64,000 nt of DNA from Diploscapter coronatus. Its lineage: Eukaryota; Nematoda; Chromadorea; Rhabditida; Rhabditidae. The stretch is from NCBI GenBank assembly GCA_964036155.1, contig OZ038423.1, positions 68,835,249 through 68,899,248 of the forward strand, in the 5' to 3' direction. The position numbers and the translations under genes were made by a program. The notes beneath the pieces are model-generated. The model saw nothing but the letters and a program-made list of their open reading frames with translations. It made no database searches and was not told where the DNA came from. Positions 24,879 to 34,369 of this stretch are shown piece after piece (position 1 is the stretch's first letter; every line of letters begins with the position of its first letter).

Positions 24879-26557
24879 CTTATAATATCTAAAACATGTA
24901 TAATAAATTTTCTAAAATTTAAACTAATTTTCAGAGATTTAATCAAATTGGGTCTTTAAGATAGTTTTTTTTCGCTTTTAGGTTTGTAAATCCGGAAATA
25001 TCCTAATTCTAAATTCATGGCAAAGCAAGAGTCATGCCCTAACGATGCTACCTATGGCGGAAAAGTTAGTATTTTAAATTACATTAACTTTAGAGAATGA
25101 ACGCTTTTAATTTTTACATAAATTGTAACAACTTTAAAATTAAAAGAATAAGTTGCAGCCGGAAAAATCTGCATGCCTTTGGTGCAAAAATGCGAATTCC
25201 CTTGATACATAAAACGCGCTTTTAAGCGTATAACTCGAAATTCGAAATAGCGTGTGAAAACGGGAACAGAAAAGATGCGGAATAAAAAATAGTATGGGAA
25301 AAGAAGCAGGAAATGAGAAATAGAGAGAAAAAAGATTTGGTTTTAAGAAATATCCAGTTGAAACGCCAGAAAAAAGAATATTAGTGGTTTGAGAGATTTT
25401 TGGATTTTAGCGGATACGTTTCAGCGGAAATGGGTATATTTCGGAGATTTGTTTTATCGCTAATCGAGGAAATGTGTTGGATTTTAAAACCTATGAAAAT
25501 TTACTTGTATCATCCTCAAATTTTTCAAAAAATAATCACGCGGAAATAATTTACTAGATCAATTGTCCAATTTTTTATAAGAAGTTTCGAAATTCATGAC
25601 TATGACATAGTTTACCATTTGCAAATGTCGGTTTACAGAGTGTGGAATAATTATGGGGCGTTTATTCGTGTGCTAATTACTAGCGAACTATAAGCTCGGA
25701 TAATTTGCGAGTATTTTCTACATTGATTTTAGCACTGTGTGACATAGCTACGATAAAAATTATTTGGGATAGTTGGTGTCAGATTATACGCATCTGGCAG
25801 CAAATAATAGGTGCCTCCATAATTTGTCCGCACCCTGTAGTTTGATCGTGAGACTAAAGCATGCGAGTACGCGCGAGGCGATACTTATCAATTTTTCGCG
25901 TAATGACCGAAATATGTCGTATTTTTGTTGATCAGGAAATCAAATCTATCAATTACGGGAAAATTACTTAGTTGATCAACTAGACATTTTCAAAACAGAA
26001 AGTTTCTGGGTCAGCTTGTTTTTTCGGAATTAATAGCTTTTATGATCAATTTTTTTATATGATATCAGATTCTGGGATACAATTTATCAGTATTATTAGA
26101 AGAAACGATCAAAATTTTATTTTATAAATTGCTTCTTTAAATTTCTTGAGAGATATCTCACAACGAAGTTGATCAAAGCAAAAACAAAGTTACCCGAAAC
26201 AACGAAAGAAACATTTTCTTTGTGAGTTTTCAAAGAATAAAGCGATTCTGGCCATGTGTGAAAGTTTAATCGTCAGAGAAGAACATCAAATTCGAAATGA
26301 TTGAAGTGGATTTACGAGATAGCCTTGAGGCAAAGAAGCAAAGATAAAAATGAGAAATGAAATGAGAGATGAATGAGTAGAGGAATTGAGTGAAAGGCTT
26401 ATAAAATCGAGAATTAATATGTCAGAGGATATAAATTATGCGTGGTAGTAAGTGATTGATGTTGTACAGTGTTTTTGAGTTTTTTTTTTGTAAATTAAGG
26501 CGATATTTGATGAGTTATGTCATGAGGATAATGCTAATAATTTAAAGGTTTTTACAT

Positions 26558-26890
26558 CTAATTGAAAATTTCAACCATACAGTCGCCTAAAAAATTAAAG
26601 AGGTAAACAAATCCGGCGCATAAACAGCAATCGTCGAGACATCCTGTACAGCAACAAACACAGTCATCTGCGGAGGGGTTATTTTGATTACAATTTTCTG
26701 AAAACATTCCCTTTTAAAATATTTATTCCAAAATTAACCATTTCGATTTTCTTGGTTGCTGGATAACTGCCTTGATTGCGGTTGGGAGGAGATAATATTC
26801 TTGAAAATCTTGTTTTCGAAAATTTAAAAAAGATAAACTTACCGACGTAGAGGCTTGCAAAGGATTGCTACCCTGGTAAGAATTGGTCAT
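26558..26890 (-). CDS. Small Cys-rich protein with hydrophobic C-terminus (CYSTM-like)
   Basis: Three exons on the minus strand (26890-26843, 26799-26739, 26697-26558) join in phase to 82 residues. The first ~45 residues are Gln/Ser/Asn-rich and soluble. The C-terminus is DDCVCCCTGCLDDCCLC followed by AGFVYLFNFLGDCMVEIFN. A dense Cys cluster next to a short hydrophobic segment recalls the CYSTM-type cysteine-rich membrane motif. That assignment is a resemblance, not a proven match. An ATTTCAG acceptor 21 bases upstream of the ATG would suit spliced-leader addition. Splice sites are all GT-AG, and the second donor is a weak GTTAAT. No operon partner is obvious. Confidence 0.6.
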
Positions 26891-28099
26891 GTTTGAAGCG
26901 ATTTTTGACGTCTGAAATTGAAATTCGAATGTGAAATGGGTAAAACAAACAGGTAAAAGCACACATGCGAAAATCAATGCAACTTGGTTAAACAACGAAA
27001 TAAAACAAAGTGCGTCAAAAACGCATAGTGGTTAGTGTAAGAAATAAGAAAGGTCGATACTTGCCAAAAATCTATTTCTGCAGGTAGCCACTCTCTGTTC
27101 AAATGCAGAAATATCGATCGGGTATTGTGCCCCGATTGCATTTATAATAGACTCCCGAAGGTCGCGTGAGTCTCTCGTTTTTCTCGTCAAACTTTTTCTA
27201 CGCTTGAGGAAAACACATTGATACCCCGTGATCAATAAACCGAACGAGGACTTATTGATGCTTCTCACTAATGTAATTTACTACCGTGATATATAAAAAT
27301 TGAAAAGAAAATTAGCGATACTGTGCGACTGAGAGTGACTCAGTCAGGTTAGTAGAGCGGTTTGCGAACCTGATTCGATGGCAAACGATTCGAATTACAT
27401 GGTTTATTAATCGACATGAGAAACGACAACAGAGAGCTCGGCGATTTTGTGTGAAAGTCGGAGATGGAATGAAAATCTAGAGATAGGAAATCTATAGGGG
27501 ATAGAAAAGAAACAAAACAAAGGGTGCGCTAGCCGCACAAATACCTACTTTGAATTAATTTATAAAACGGGAATGATATTTCAAATGTTGATACCTTTAA
27601 ACAATACATATTTCGGCCATCATTTATAAAAACAAACTGAATGGTTATTTTAAAAGAAGGAAGCAAAATTTCAAAAGATAGACCATTAGGATGAAAAATC
27701 TGAAGGCGAAGAGGAAGAAGATGTTTGAAAAATCAGCGGCAAACCTTGTCACACAAACTCGCCACTGTCTAGTGTATGACGCATGGCTCCTTGCCCAAGC
27801 CTTCTGAGCAAGCCCATCCCCAGGAGGCATTTCCTTCAGACCCACTTTTACCTCCCCGAATCTCATACTCTATCTTTTCCTTTCGGGGCCTTTTTCGGGA
27901 ATCTCTAAAACTTTTCTTGATTCTTCAAAACCATCGTATTTTGATGGACCAAAACTCCGGAGAATTATTCGTGCGAAAATCTGCTGATTCATGACAAAAA
28001 ATAAAAGGGCGGGGTCTTGAAAGATAAATTGGAAGAATGAATTTTTGAAGTGAAATAATATTTTCAAGAAAGTATATTTTGTTTACACTTCTTCTCCAG
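26891..28099. other. Spacer upstream of the UGT gene
   Basis: A 66-codon minus-strand frame at 27268-27066 ends at a plausible GTATCG donor (SRDLRESIINAIGAQY, AFEQRVATCRNRFLA). It looks protein-like, but joining it to the next minus-strand acceptor gives a stop. It may be a gene relic. A tRNA-like fragment lies at 27336-27405. The missing 5' exon of the UGT gene was not found here. Confidence 0.4.
27336..27405 (+). pseudogene. Possible tRNA-derived fragment
   Basis: Contains a D-arm/A-box-like phrase (GACTCAGTCAGGTTAGTAGAGC) and 35 bases later a T-loop/B-box-like phrase (CGATTCGAATT). The acceptor and T stems do not pair properly, so this is not a working tRNA. It could be a tRNA-derived repeat relic. 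Confidence 0.3.
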
Positions 28100-28127
28100 G
28101 CTGCAAGAAATCGGCCATAGTGTCGCG

Positions 28128-30067
28128 ATGTACCACAATAATCTGGCTCCTCTCGGAAAGATCTCAGATAAGATCAATTCTATCGAATCGGTTGGGAGTA
28201 AGTTAAATTTAAAATCAACGAAAATAGACTTTTCAGAGATTTCAATAAAACCCGGTCATACGGTCGGAGAGGTCTTCTGGAACTTTCAAGTCGACCCTTT
28301 GGTGTATGAACCACCCTTCGTGTTTTCCCTGGAGATCATGAAGTCGGTGATCAATGATGGTATCTTGAAAATTTTTATTGGGTTGGACGATAACTTCTGT
28401 TGCATTTTAGTTTTCTGAATAGAAGGAGAATGTAACAGAAATTATCGTCCAACCTACTATAACTTTTAAATAAAATTTTAAGAAAACCTCGCAACCGTCC
28501 TGAACACGAGTTACGACGTAGTTCTGGTAGATGAGATATTTATGTCAATGCAAGCAGCGGTGGCTTTGAAACTGAAACAAAAATTCGGGTCCAGAATCGG
28601 GATTTTCGCGACTACAGGTTGTCTAGGATAAAGTCCATTTCTTTAAATTACAAATCTCAGATGTTAATGTTCTATTTACGCAATATAAAGGACTGGGAAG
28701 GAATCCGATTACTGAAACGAAGTAAGTGAAATTGTTAAAATACGGAAAATTCGCCAATTTTAGCTTCTACACATCGCATTTTGATCTGTATGATATTAAT
28801 GTTGAAAGCTTTTGGTGGAGATTGAAAAGTTTCATAACGCATCTGAAGGAAATTGTAGGTCTTGAAATATTTTCCCGAGTAGAAATATAAATTTAGTATA
28901 TTCATTATGTTAACGATTATCATATGAAGGGAGCTGGTGAACTATTGGAGATCTCAAGCAGTTTCGATGAGATTTTTGGCGTAGCTTTAAGTGTGCTTTT
29001 AGAAAAAAGATCTAAATGTTTAGAACTCCCTGTTTACATTGATGGAGTTTCCATATAATTTCGGGTATCCTGTGACTAAATCCAGCAACTTATTTCATAT
29101 CATGCATTTTTGTCCAGGTGCTTATCGCATTTCTCCTCAAATGATTCAAAATTTTCAGAGTCCAAACTTCTGTCCGAGGATTATTTGAAGTTTATTGAAG
29201 ATCCTACTTATGAAGCTGTGATATACGTTGCATTCGGATCATTTACCGACTGGACTGTAGCTCCTAATGGGGTAACTAAGTCTCGCCTTTGATAATTAAG
29301 GGAAGTTAATTGCCCAATTAACTTTAGACGATAGAGAAATTCGTCAATGCTTTGAATGATCTGGAAGAGTACAAGATCATCTGGAGTTATAATGGCCCTT
29401 CAGTAAGTTTGATACCCAGATGTTGTCTTAAATCTCATATTTTAGGTATCTCATCTCGTAAAATCACACATCATGGTGACTTCTTGGGCCCCGCAACACG
29501 GTATCTTAAGCCATAAAAAAGTTCAGGCTTTTTTCACTCATGGTGGTCAGAAGAGGTAAATTTCCTCGAATGTTTAGGTAAATTGAGAAATTTAGCTTGA
29601 AAGAAGGCATTTGCACCGCAACCCCACTTCTATTTTTTCCGTTATTTTCGGATCAACCGAAGAATACCGCTAATGCCATTTTGATGGGTATTGCGGAGGC
29701 GGTTAATAAATTTGTAAGCTTTAATTTTTTGTTGAAAATCGCATTTCTTTTCAGAATTTTACGTCGGAAGTTATCAGTGAAAAGTTGAGGATAATATTGA
29801 GGACGAAAAGCTATGCAGAAAGGATGGAAAAGGCTAGTCTTTGTTTGAGAAAATTAATTTTTAGAATTTTAGTTCCGCTCAATTTTCATCGACAGGCCTG
29901 TGCATCCTCTAGAAGAAGCGGCACATTTTATCTCGAAATTGGTGAAAAATTCAGGGTTCAAAGATAATTTCTTCAGGATAAAGATTAATTCGATCTCAAT
30001 ATACGATCTCCATGTAATTTGTATGATGTTGATATTTATTGTTATGCCAATTGTTTGCATTTTATAA
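28128..30067 (+). CDS. UDP-glucuronosyltransferase, 5'-truncated
   Basis: Thirteen exons from 28128 (28128-28197, 28237-28359, 28483-28617, 28661-28721, 28764-28854, 28897-28980, 29024-29117, 29159-29271, 29328-29402, 29446-29555, 29596-29713, 29755-29832, 29873-30067) give 448 residues. UGTs transfer glucuronic acid or glucose from UDP-sugars to small lipophilic molecules in the ER lumen. The donor-binding signature is clear: TSWAPQHGILSHKKVQAFFT, HGGQKSLKEGI, PLFSDQPKNTANAI. RPVHPLEEAAHF and a C-terminal membrane segment (MMLIFIVMPIVCIL) follow. The first exon continues upstream in frame to an acceptor at 28099 (LQEIGHSVAMYHN), so about 60 residues with the signal peptide are missing. The intron after 29832 appears to use a GC donor. 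Either the 5' exon is unrecognised or the gene is a pseudogene. Introns of 39-43 nt are at the lower size limit. Confidence 0.8.
28381..28454. repeat. Near-perfect hairpin in UGT intron 2
   Basis: Arms of 26 bases (28381-28406 and 28429-28454) beginning GGTTGGACGATAA pair with two mismatches around a 22-base loop. They almost fill the intron between exons 2 and 3. Confidence 0.85.
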
Positions 30068-30385
30068 TAATGCAATATTTGAAGATCATCATAAATGAAT
30101 TGTACTAAATACCAACTACAGTATGCCCGTATGAGATTAGGTTTGTGAAGATATGAATGAAAGAAAGGAATGTAAATTACAATATTTCAACAGGAGATCA
30201 ATAAAAAGTGCATGAAATTTACGGTAATCGAGTTACTAAGAAATCCATCTTCGAATCTCGTCAAATGCAAGATACCATGCATGTATGTCACATAAGGAAA
30301 ACTGAAACATCGATAGATTTTCAATGTTATTTCATAATCATAGCGGCTTGTATCTCTTAAGATTTTAGACTGATACTAAAGACTA
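30068..30385. other. Convergent spacer between UGT and Cys-rich gene
   Basis: No gene. An AATAAA at about 30199-30204, 132 bases after the UGT stop, is a plausible polyadenylation signal. Confidence 0.45.
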
Positions 30386-31973
30386 TCAATCATCGTACTG
30401 CCTCTTCCGTAAATGCGACCTCTGACAGTAGTCGTCGAAAAACAGTTTGCCAGTGTTGTGTCCCTTCCGCGACTTATCAATGCACTGAGAGAAGCACTGA
30501 ATTTAAAGATTTTAACTCTACCACTTTGCAACTTGTTTAAGATCCTAGGATTAAAAAAGTCTAGTCTTGAAGGAGCTTGATACTTGCAATATTTCCATTA
30601 TTTAAATTAAAATTAAGAAAACTTGTAAACCGCATAACATCATGGCACGAAATATTGATAAATCCAGGCTTGTTGGCGGATCGCAAATTTCACGATCCGC
30701 CAACAAGCCTGGAGAAATAGTGTGAGAAAATACGGAATACCCTATCCTACTCTACCCATTTGTTCCTGCCTTGTGTTATGATGTCGTTTAGTCTACAAAT
30801 AACTAGTTGTACAGTAGTTCGCCTTACTCCATAAAGGGGGTTGATCAAAGCACACTTCTTGACCATCTCGTTCTTCTGAGCCGCGTCGAATGAAGGCCGC
30901 TTCATGACTTCCATGCAGGTCCTCAAGCAGATATCTTCCTGATCGTTCTCATCCTCCATGAAAACGTGGCAGCATTTAATGTCTGATTGTGAGTTTTTAG
31001 TGTTAGAAAGAAATCACAGGTTACGTATAACCAGTTTCTGGCATTTAAACAGATTCCGTGTAATTCTTTGAAACTTGTATGAATTTTTGGAAAGAAGGCC
31101 TTGAGAAGCAATTATCAAGTTTCTAAAGATTATACGAAATTCAATGGAACTTATTTCGAATCTTGTAAATTTTCAAATGATTTTGAAGTTGTCGTTCCTG
31201 GATTGCGAAAAGCAATATGAAAACTGAGTGTAGATCCGTGAAATTTTTTGAAACTTAAAGATTTTTTGAAATAACCTAGAATTTGTAGTTTCTCGGTGTC
31301 AGTGGCGCCATACAACTTCTCCTGGAGGCATTTGGCGGCGTGCCTTAGTCGGTGGAATCCAAAGGAGCAATTCAGGCTTTTACTGAAAGAAAACTCAAAT
31401 TAAAAAAAAAAATCTTTTCCTTACTTGAACATGATCGTATCGAGGCAACAAGCTCTGGAGTCTCCGCAGCAGGACTTCGCGATTTTGTTCAGGACCGAGT
31501 ACTGTAGCTCTGAAATTATCGTTTCTTCGAATTTTTATTTAATGGAAGTTACTAAGAAAAGAAGACGACGGGGATTGAAGCTCCTGTCTTTAGCTTGATA
31601 CAGATTATTTCACCAAAGATTGCCGTTCTCTTCCATTTTCGTGTAGTTTCTCTCATCTCTCTATCGTGCATGCTTACTCTCGCCTTTACTCCCTTGCCGC
31701 TTCTAGCTTCGAAGAGCACAACGCTCTAAGCGGGCGTAATGCAATGGTAGAGCGCTTGATCTATCATTATCGCATGCGGATTCAAACCATTTCTTTACCA
31801 GTACTTTTGACGCGTTTGGCTATAAAATGCAAGAGACAGTGAAACTCCGAAAGTTGGAAGAGGGGAGCGGCAATTTTGGGTGAAATGAAAAGTGCCATTT
31901 CCTTCTGAAACTTACCTCCGAAACTTTCAATGAGCAGGATGAAAAATACCGTCCAGGACAAGCAAGCCCTCAT
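30386..31973 (-). CDS. Secreted Cys-rich protein (DB-module-like)
   Basis: Five exons (31973-31916, 31509-31425, 31382-31276, 30982-30828, 30496-30386) join in phase to 171 residues. The N-terminus MRACLSWTVFFILLIESFG is a clear signal peptide. The mature chain has paired cysteines in the pattern SCCGDSRACC, NCSF, AKC, KCCH, ICLRTC, KKC, CFSQC and YC. It also carries amphipathic helices (FHRLRHAAKCLQEKL, AAQKNEMVKKCAL). The spacing recalls nematode DB-type or related secreted Cys-rich modules, but I cannot confirm the family. It ends with a basic tail RSHLRKRQYDD. The last intron holds a perfect 20-bp hairpin. Its role is unknown. Extracellular location is the only firm inference. Confidence 0.75.
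30664..30712. repeat. Perfect 20-bp inverted repeat in intron 4
   Basis: CCAGGCTTGTTGGCGGATCG at 30664-30683 is exactly reverse-complemented at 30693-30712 with a 9-base loop. It is GC-rich compared with its surroundings and lies inside the last intron of the secreted Cys-rich gene. Confidence 0.95.
31728..31800 (+). pseudogene. Possible tRNA-derived fragment
   Basis: TAATGCAATGGTAGAGCG resembles a tRNA A-box/D-arm. GCGGATTCAAACC, 32 bases further on, resembles a B-box/T-arm. The T stem does not pair, so this is probably a relic or a chance match. It lies in the first intron of the secreted Cys-rich gene. A third isolated B-box-like phrase on the minus strand is at about 32133-32145. Confidence 0.3.
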
Positions 31974-32714
31974 CGTTTCGGATTACGGTAGCCGGAAAAA
32001 TCTTGGAAGAACACCAGATAAGCCGCGCACCAGGACGCACGCACGCTCTATATGAAAAATGAAATGAGTAAGTATTAGGTAAGTCGGCGAAAATTCACGA
32101 CATGTGCGTGAAAAATTCAGCGATAAGCCTTTTGGATTCGAACCCCGAAACATCTCATCTAATGCATTAACATGGAAAACTAAAAATGGCTGGTGGACAA
32201 TTCAAATGAGCTGCAAAATGTGACAAAAGGCAAGCGGTTAGCAATTCAACGATGGTGGCATGAGGAGAAGAATCGTGTAAAGTATATGCATGAAACTAGG
32301 ATGATCTGAATTTTACGATATGTTAAAGCATAGAAAAGTTACAGTGGAAAACAGGGTGGGGTATTTGAGCATACCTATTGAGAAATGGGAAATTTTGTAA
32401 GTAGGGTGTTGAAATTCGAACATTTTGAGGAAGGGATAGAGAGAAAATTTTTGGGAGGAAAAGATAGAAAAGGAGAGTACAAAAATCTGCAAGGATAAGA
32501 TAGGGAAATCGAGAGAGAGAGAAAGAGAAAGTACTAAAATTAGAGAGACAAAAAGGCAGAAAAACGGTAAATAGCACGTTTTCGACAGAGGGACCACCCA
32601 ATCACACGAAACAACGCGATCACGAGTTGGGAGGGCTCCATCATCGCGAATTTCTTCATCTAACATGCAAATTAATGGACCGCAATTCCTCCGGTGTTTT
32701 TTCTTTGCCACCCT
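31974..32714. other. Spacer with purine-rich block
   Basis: No gene recognised. A GA-rich tract at 32460-32575 contains AGTACTAAAATTAGAGAGA and GGTAAATAGCACG, members of the dispersed purine motif described in the findings. Minus-strand ORFs here are translations of that tract. Confidence 0.45.
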
Positions 32715-33098
32715 CTAAATTTGCCTCATCTTCCAATTATTTTCGTCCCTTAATTCTCTCAATTTCCTGTAACCTCTAGTCTCTCTCTCTAAATGACTTT
32801 GTATTATTGAAGTCCGCTCGCGCGGCGTTTTGATGCTACTGCTTTGTATATTCTTTGATCTGTGGTTCGCATGATCTAGAAGGTTTTCAAGGCCTCTAAT
32901 CCATATGACTAAGAATAGGGTAGGAATAAAGGCTGGTATAAGAAAATAAAAATTTGAATACCAGTTCATCAGCTTGACAAAGTTGAAAAATTCAAACTTT
33001 CCAAAATTGCGCGCACTTTTTACGATGTAGTTCATGTTCATTTGGTGAAAGTCTCCATCTTTTCTCTCTCGGTTTAAAGCGCTATTTTTCGAGATCAT
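32715..33098 (-). CDS. Uncertain small membrane protein ORF
   Basis: A 127-codon frame starting directly after the stop of the upstream 47-codon ORF. It has one hydrophobic segment (WYSNFYFLIPAFIPTLFLVI) followed by a positively charged stretch, as a single-pass membrane protein would. The last ~50 codons are low-complexity and may not be real. Internal ATGs at MNMNY are alternatives. No family is recognised. Confidence 0.25.
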   Translation of the reverse strand: MISKNSALNRERKDGDFHQMNMNYIVKSARNFGKFEFFNFVKLMNWYSNFYFLIPAFIPTLFLVIWIRGLENLLDHANHRSKNIQSSSIKTPRERTSIIQSHLERETRGYRKLRELRDENNWKMRQI

Positions 33099-33242
33099 TC
33101 AAAATTCGTTCATTAGCAGAGAAGCGCCCCCAATAATTGGAACTCCCGCTGCGCAAAGCACTAAAACGGTAATTTGGGTCTTTTCGACACTTTCCAAAGA
33201 ATGGTAAGGTGGGTCATTGTTACGGTAAGAGATAAAGACCAT
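33099..33242 (-). CDS. Uncertain 47-residue membrane micropeptide
   Basis: ATG in a good context (CTAAAATGG) opens 47 codons: a polar start (SYRNNDPPYHSLESVEKT) followed by a clean membrane segment (QITVLVLCAAGVPIIGGASL) and a short tail MNEF. The size and layout resemble small mitochondrial or ER membrane peptides. There is no acceptor just upstream, and it could instead be the final exon of another gene. Unrecognised. Confidence 0.35.
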   Translation of the reverse strand: MVFISYRNNDPPYHSLESVEKTQITVLVLCAAGVPIIGGASLLMNEF

Positions 33243-33395
33243 TTTAGAGGGAGAAGAAACGCAAGTGTTTCGCGGGTGGTTAATGGGAAGAAAAACGCAT
33301 TTCAATAAGGTTTCAAGGAATTCGAGAACATAGCTACGGGGAATTTTTTAACGTTCTTAAGAAGAGTTTTCTTGAAACGTAATTTTTGAAAATTT

Positions 33396-34017
33396 TCAGG
33401 AACTAACCGTTTTCTTGTTGCACCGCTCTTTCTCGTCGGGACTCCATACAGATCGTGTACCGAGTGCCCGTTGCTGTAGGTAGTCGGTTATCGAGTCGCC
33501 GGTGTCACCGGTGGTGAGCCGTCGGATCGTCGGAGTCGTGGAGGTTGATCATCTGAGTTGAAATCTTCTTTTCTATATCACGATTACTATTTTACAGGAC
33601 GATTTTTCGAAATAAAAGCTGATCGGCAGAAAGCCTAGGCAAAATTTGGCATTCAGAAGATTTTTAGGGTTGGCAACGACTTGTAATAAAAAGATAATGA
33701 AGAAAAGTTCGCATCATTTTGTCCAAATCATCCCCTTGGATGATAAATTGCATAAGACTAAGATTTTTGCGCACCTGGAAGTTCTGACCAGGTCCTTGCG
33801 CTCCTTGACCTTTTTGAGTGGGACTTTGTGCGACCTGGGGAGAGACTGCGGGGTTTTCGCCAGAAGTCGGTTTGCTGTCCGTTGACGCGACTTTCACAGA
33901 CGTGGGTCCCTTCTTGGTCGAAACGAACTTATTTTGCTGCAACGAGACAAGGGGTCGAGCCATCTCGCTCGACGTAACCCCACCACGTTCTTGGGGGCCT
34001 CTTTTGAAGTCTGACAT
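33396..34017 (-). CDS. Small low-complexity protein, possible calponin-like repeat
   Basis: Exon 34017-33775 encodes 81 residues, and a second exon 33473-33396 gives a total of about 106. The first exon is protein-like: MSDFKRGPQERGG, then PLVSLQQNKFVSTKKG, which resembles a single calponin-like (CLIK) repeat, then a Ser/Thr/Pro/Gln/Gly-rich stretch. The second exon uses CTACAG as acceptor and ends NKKTVSS. A longer open frame upstream of that acceptor (TIRRLTTGDTGDSITDYLQQ) suggests the true second exon may start earlier through a site I cannot place. The product is basic with no signal peptide. Exon 1 is fairly sure, the rest tentative. Confidence 0.5.
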
Positions 34018-34369
34018 TTTGGGTTGGGTTTTTTTTCGCCAAATTCAATCTCTTCCATTCTATCCGCGAACTACTGAAGAAAATTGCCAAAAAACGGTTC
34101 ATGTTTCATGAAACATAGATTCTTGAAGATTTTCGCCGACTAACCCCCTGCTTTGAATCGGCTGCATTCGCGTTTCGAATTCGTCGAGTAATAGCTTGAA
34201 AAAAGTTCTGGTGATTGATAAACCAGGCTAATTTTTATTGTCAATTCAACTTTTCATTAAAGGCAAGAGATATGAAATGCACAATCGTTTTTGGCAAATG
34301 ATAAGATTTTCTGCATACAATAACCCGTTTTGAAAAGTCAGCAGGATTTTAGGTGAGTTGAAAGATGTT

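Larger units (their letters stand above)
21383..26557. other. Long gene-poor stretch
   Basis: Five kilobases of AT-rich sequence with only weak ORFs. Present are a duplicated ~50-base phrase beginning GATCCATCTTTCAA (copies near 22593 and 22691, both followed by GTAGAGAA), purine-rich blocks with the AATAGTATG motif (near 25288), and one longer open frame at 24492-24878, listed separately. Confidence 0.5.

Noticed and set aside
28198..28236. Reading the 39-nt UGT segment as coding
   Set aside because: It is open in frame and divisible by three, but it has a GTAAGT donor and TTTTCAG acceptor, so I prefer an intron. It remains possible as retained sequence.
32313..32711. 132-codon minus-strand ORF rich in Leu/Ser/Phe
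   Set aside because: It is a translation of a GA-rich tract, with no splice context.
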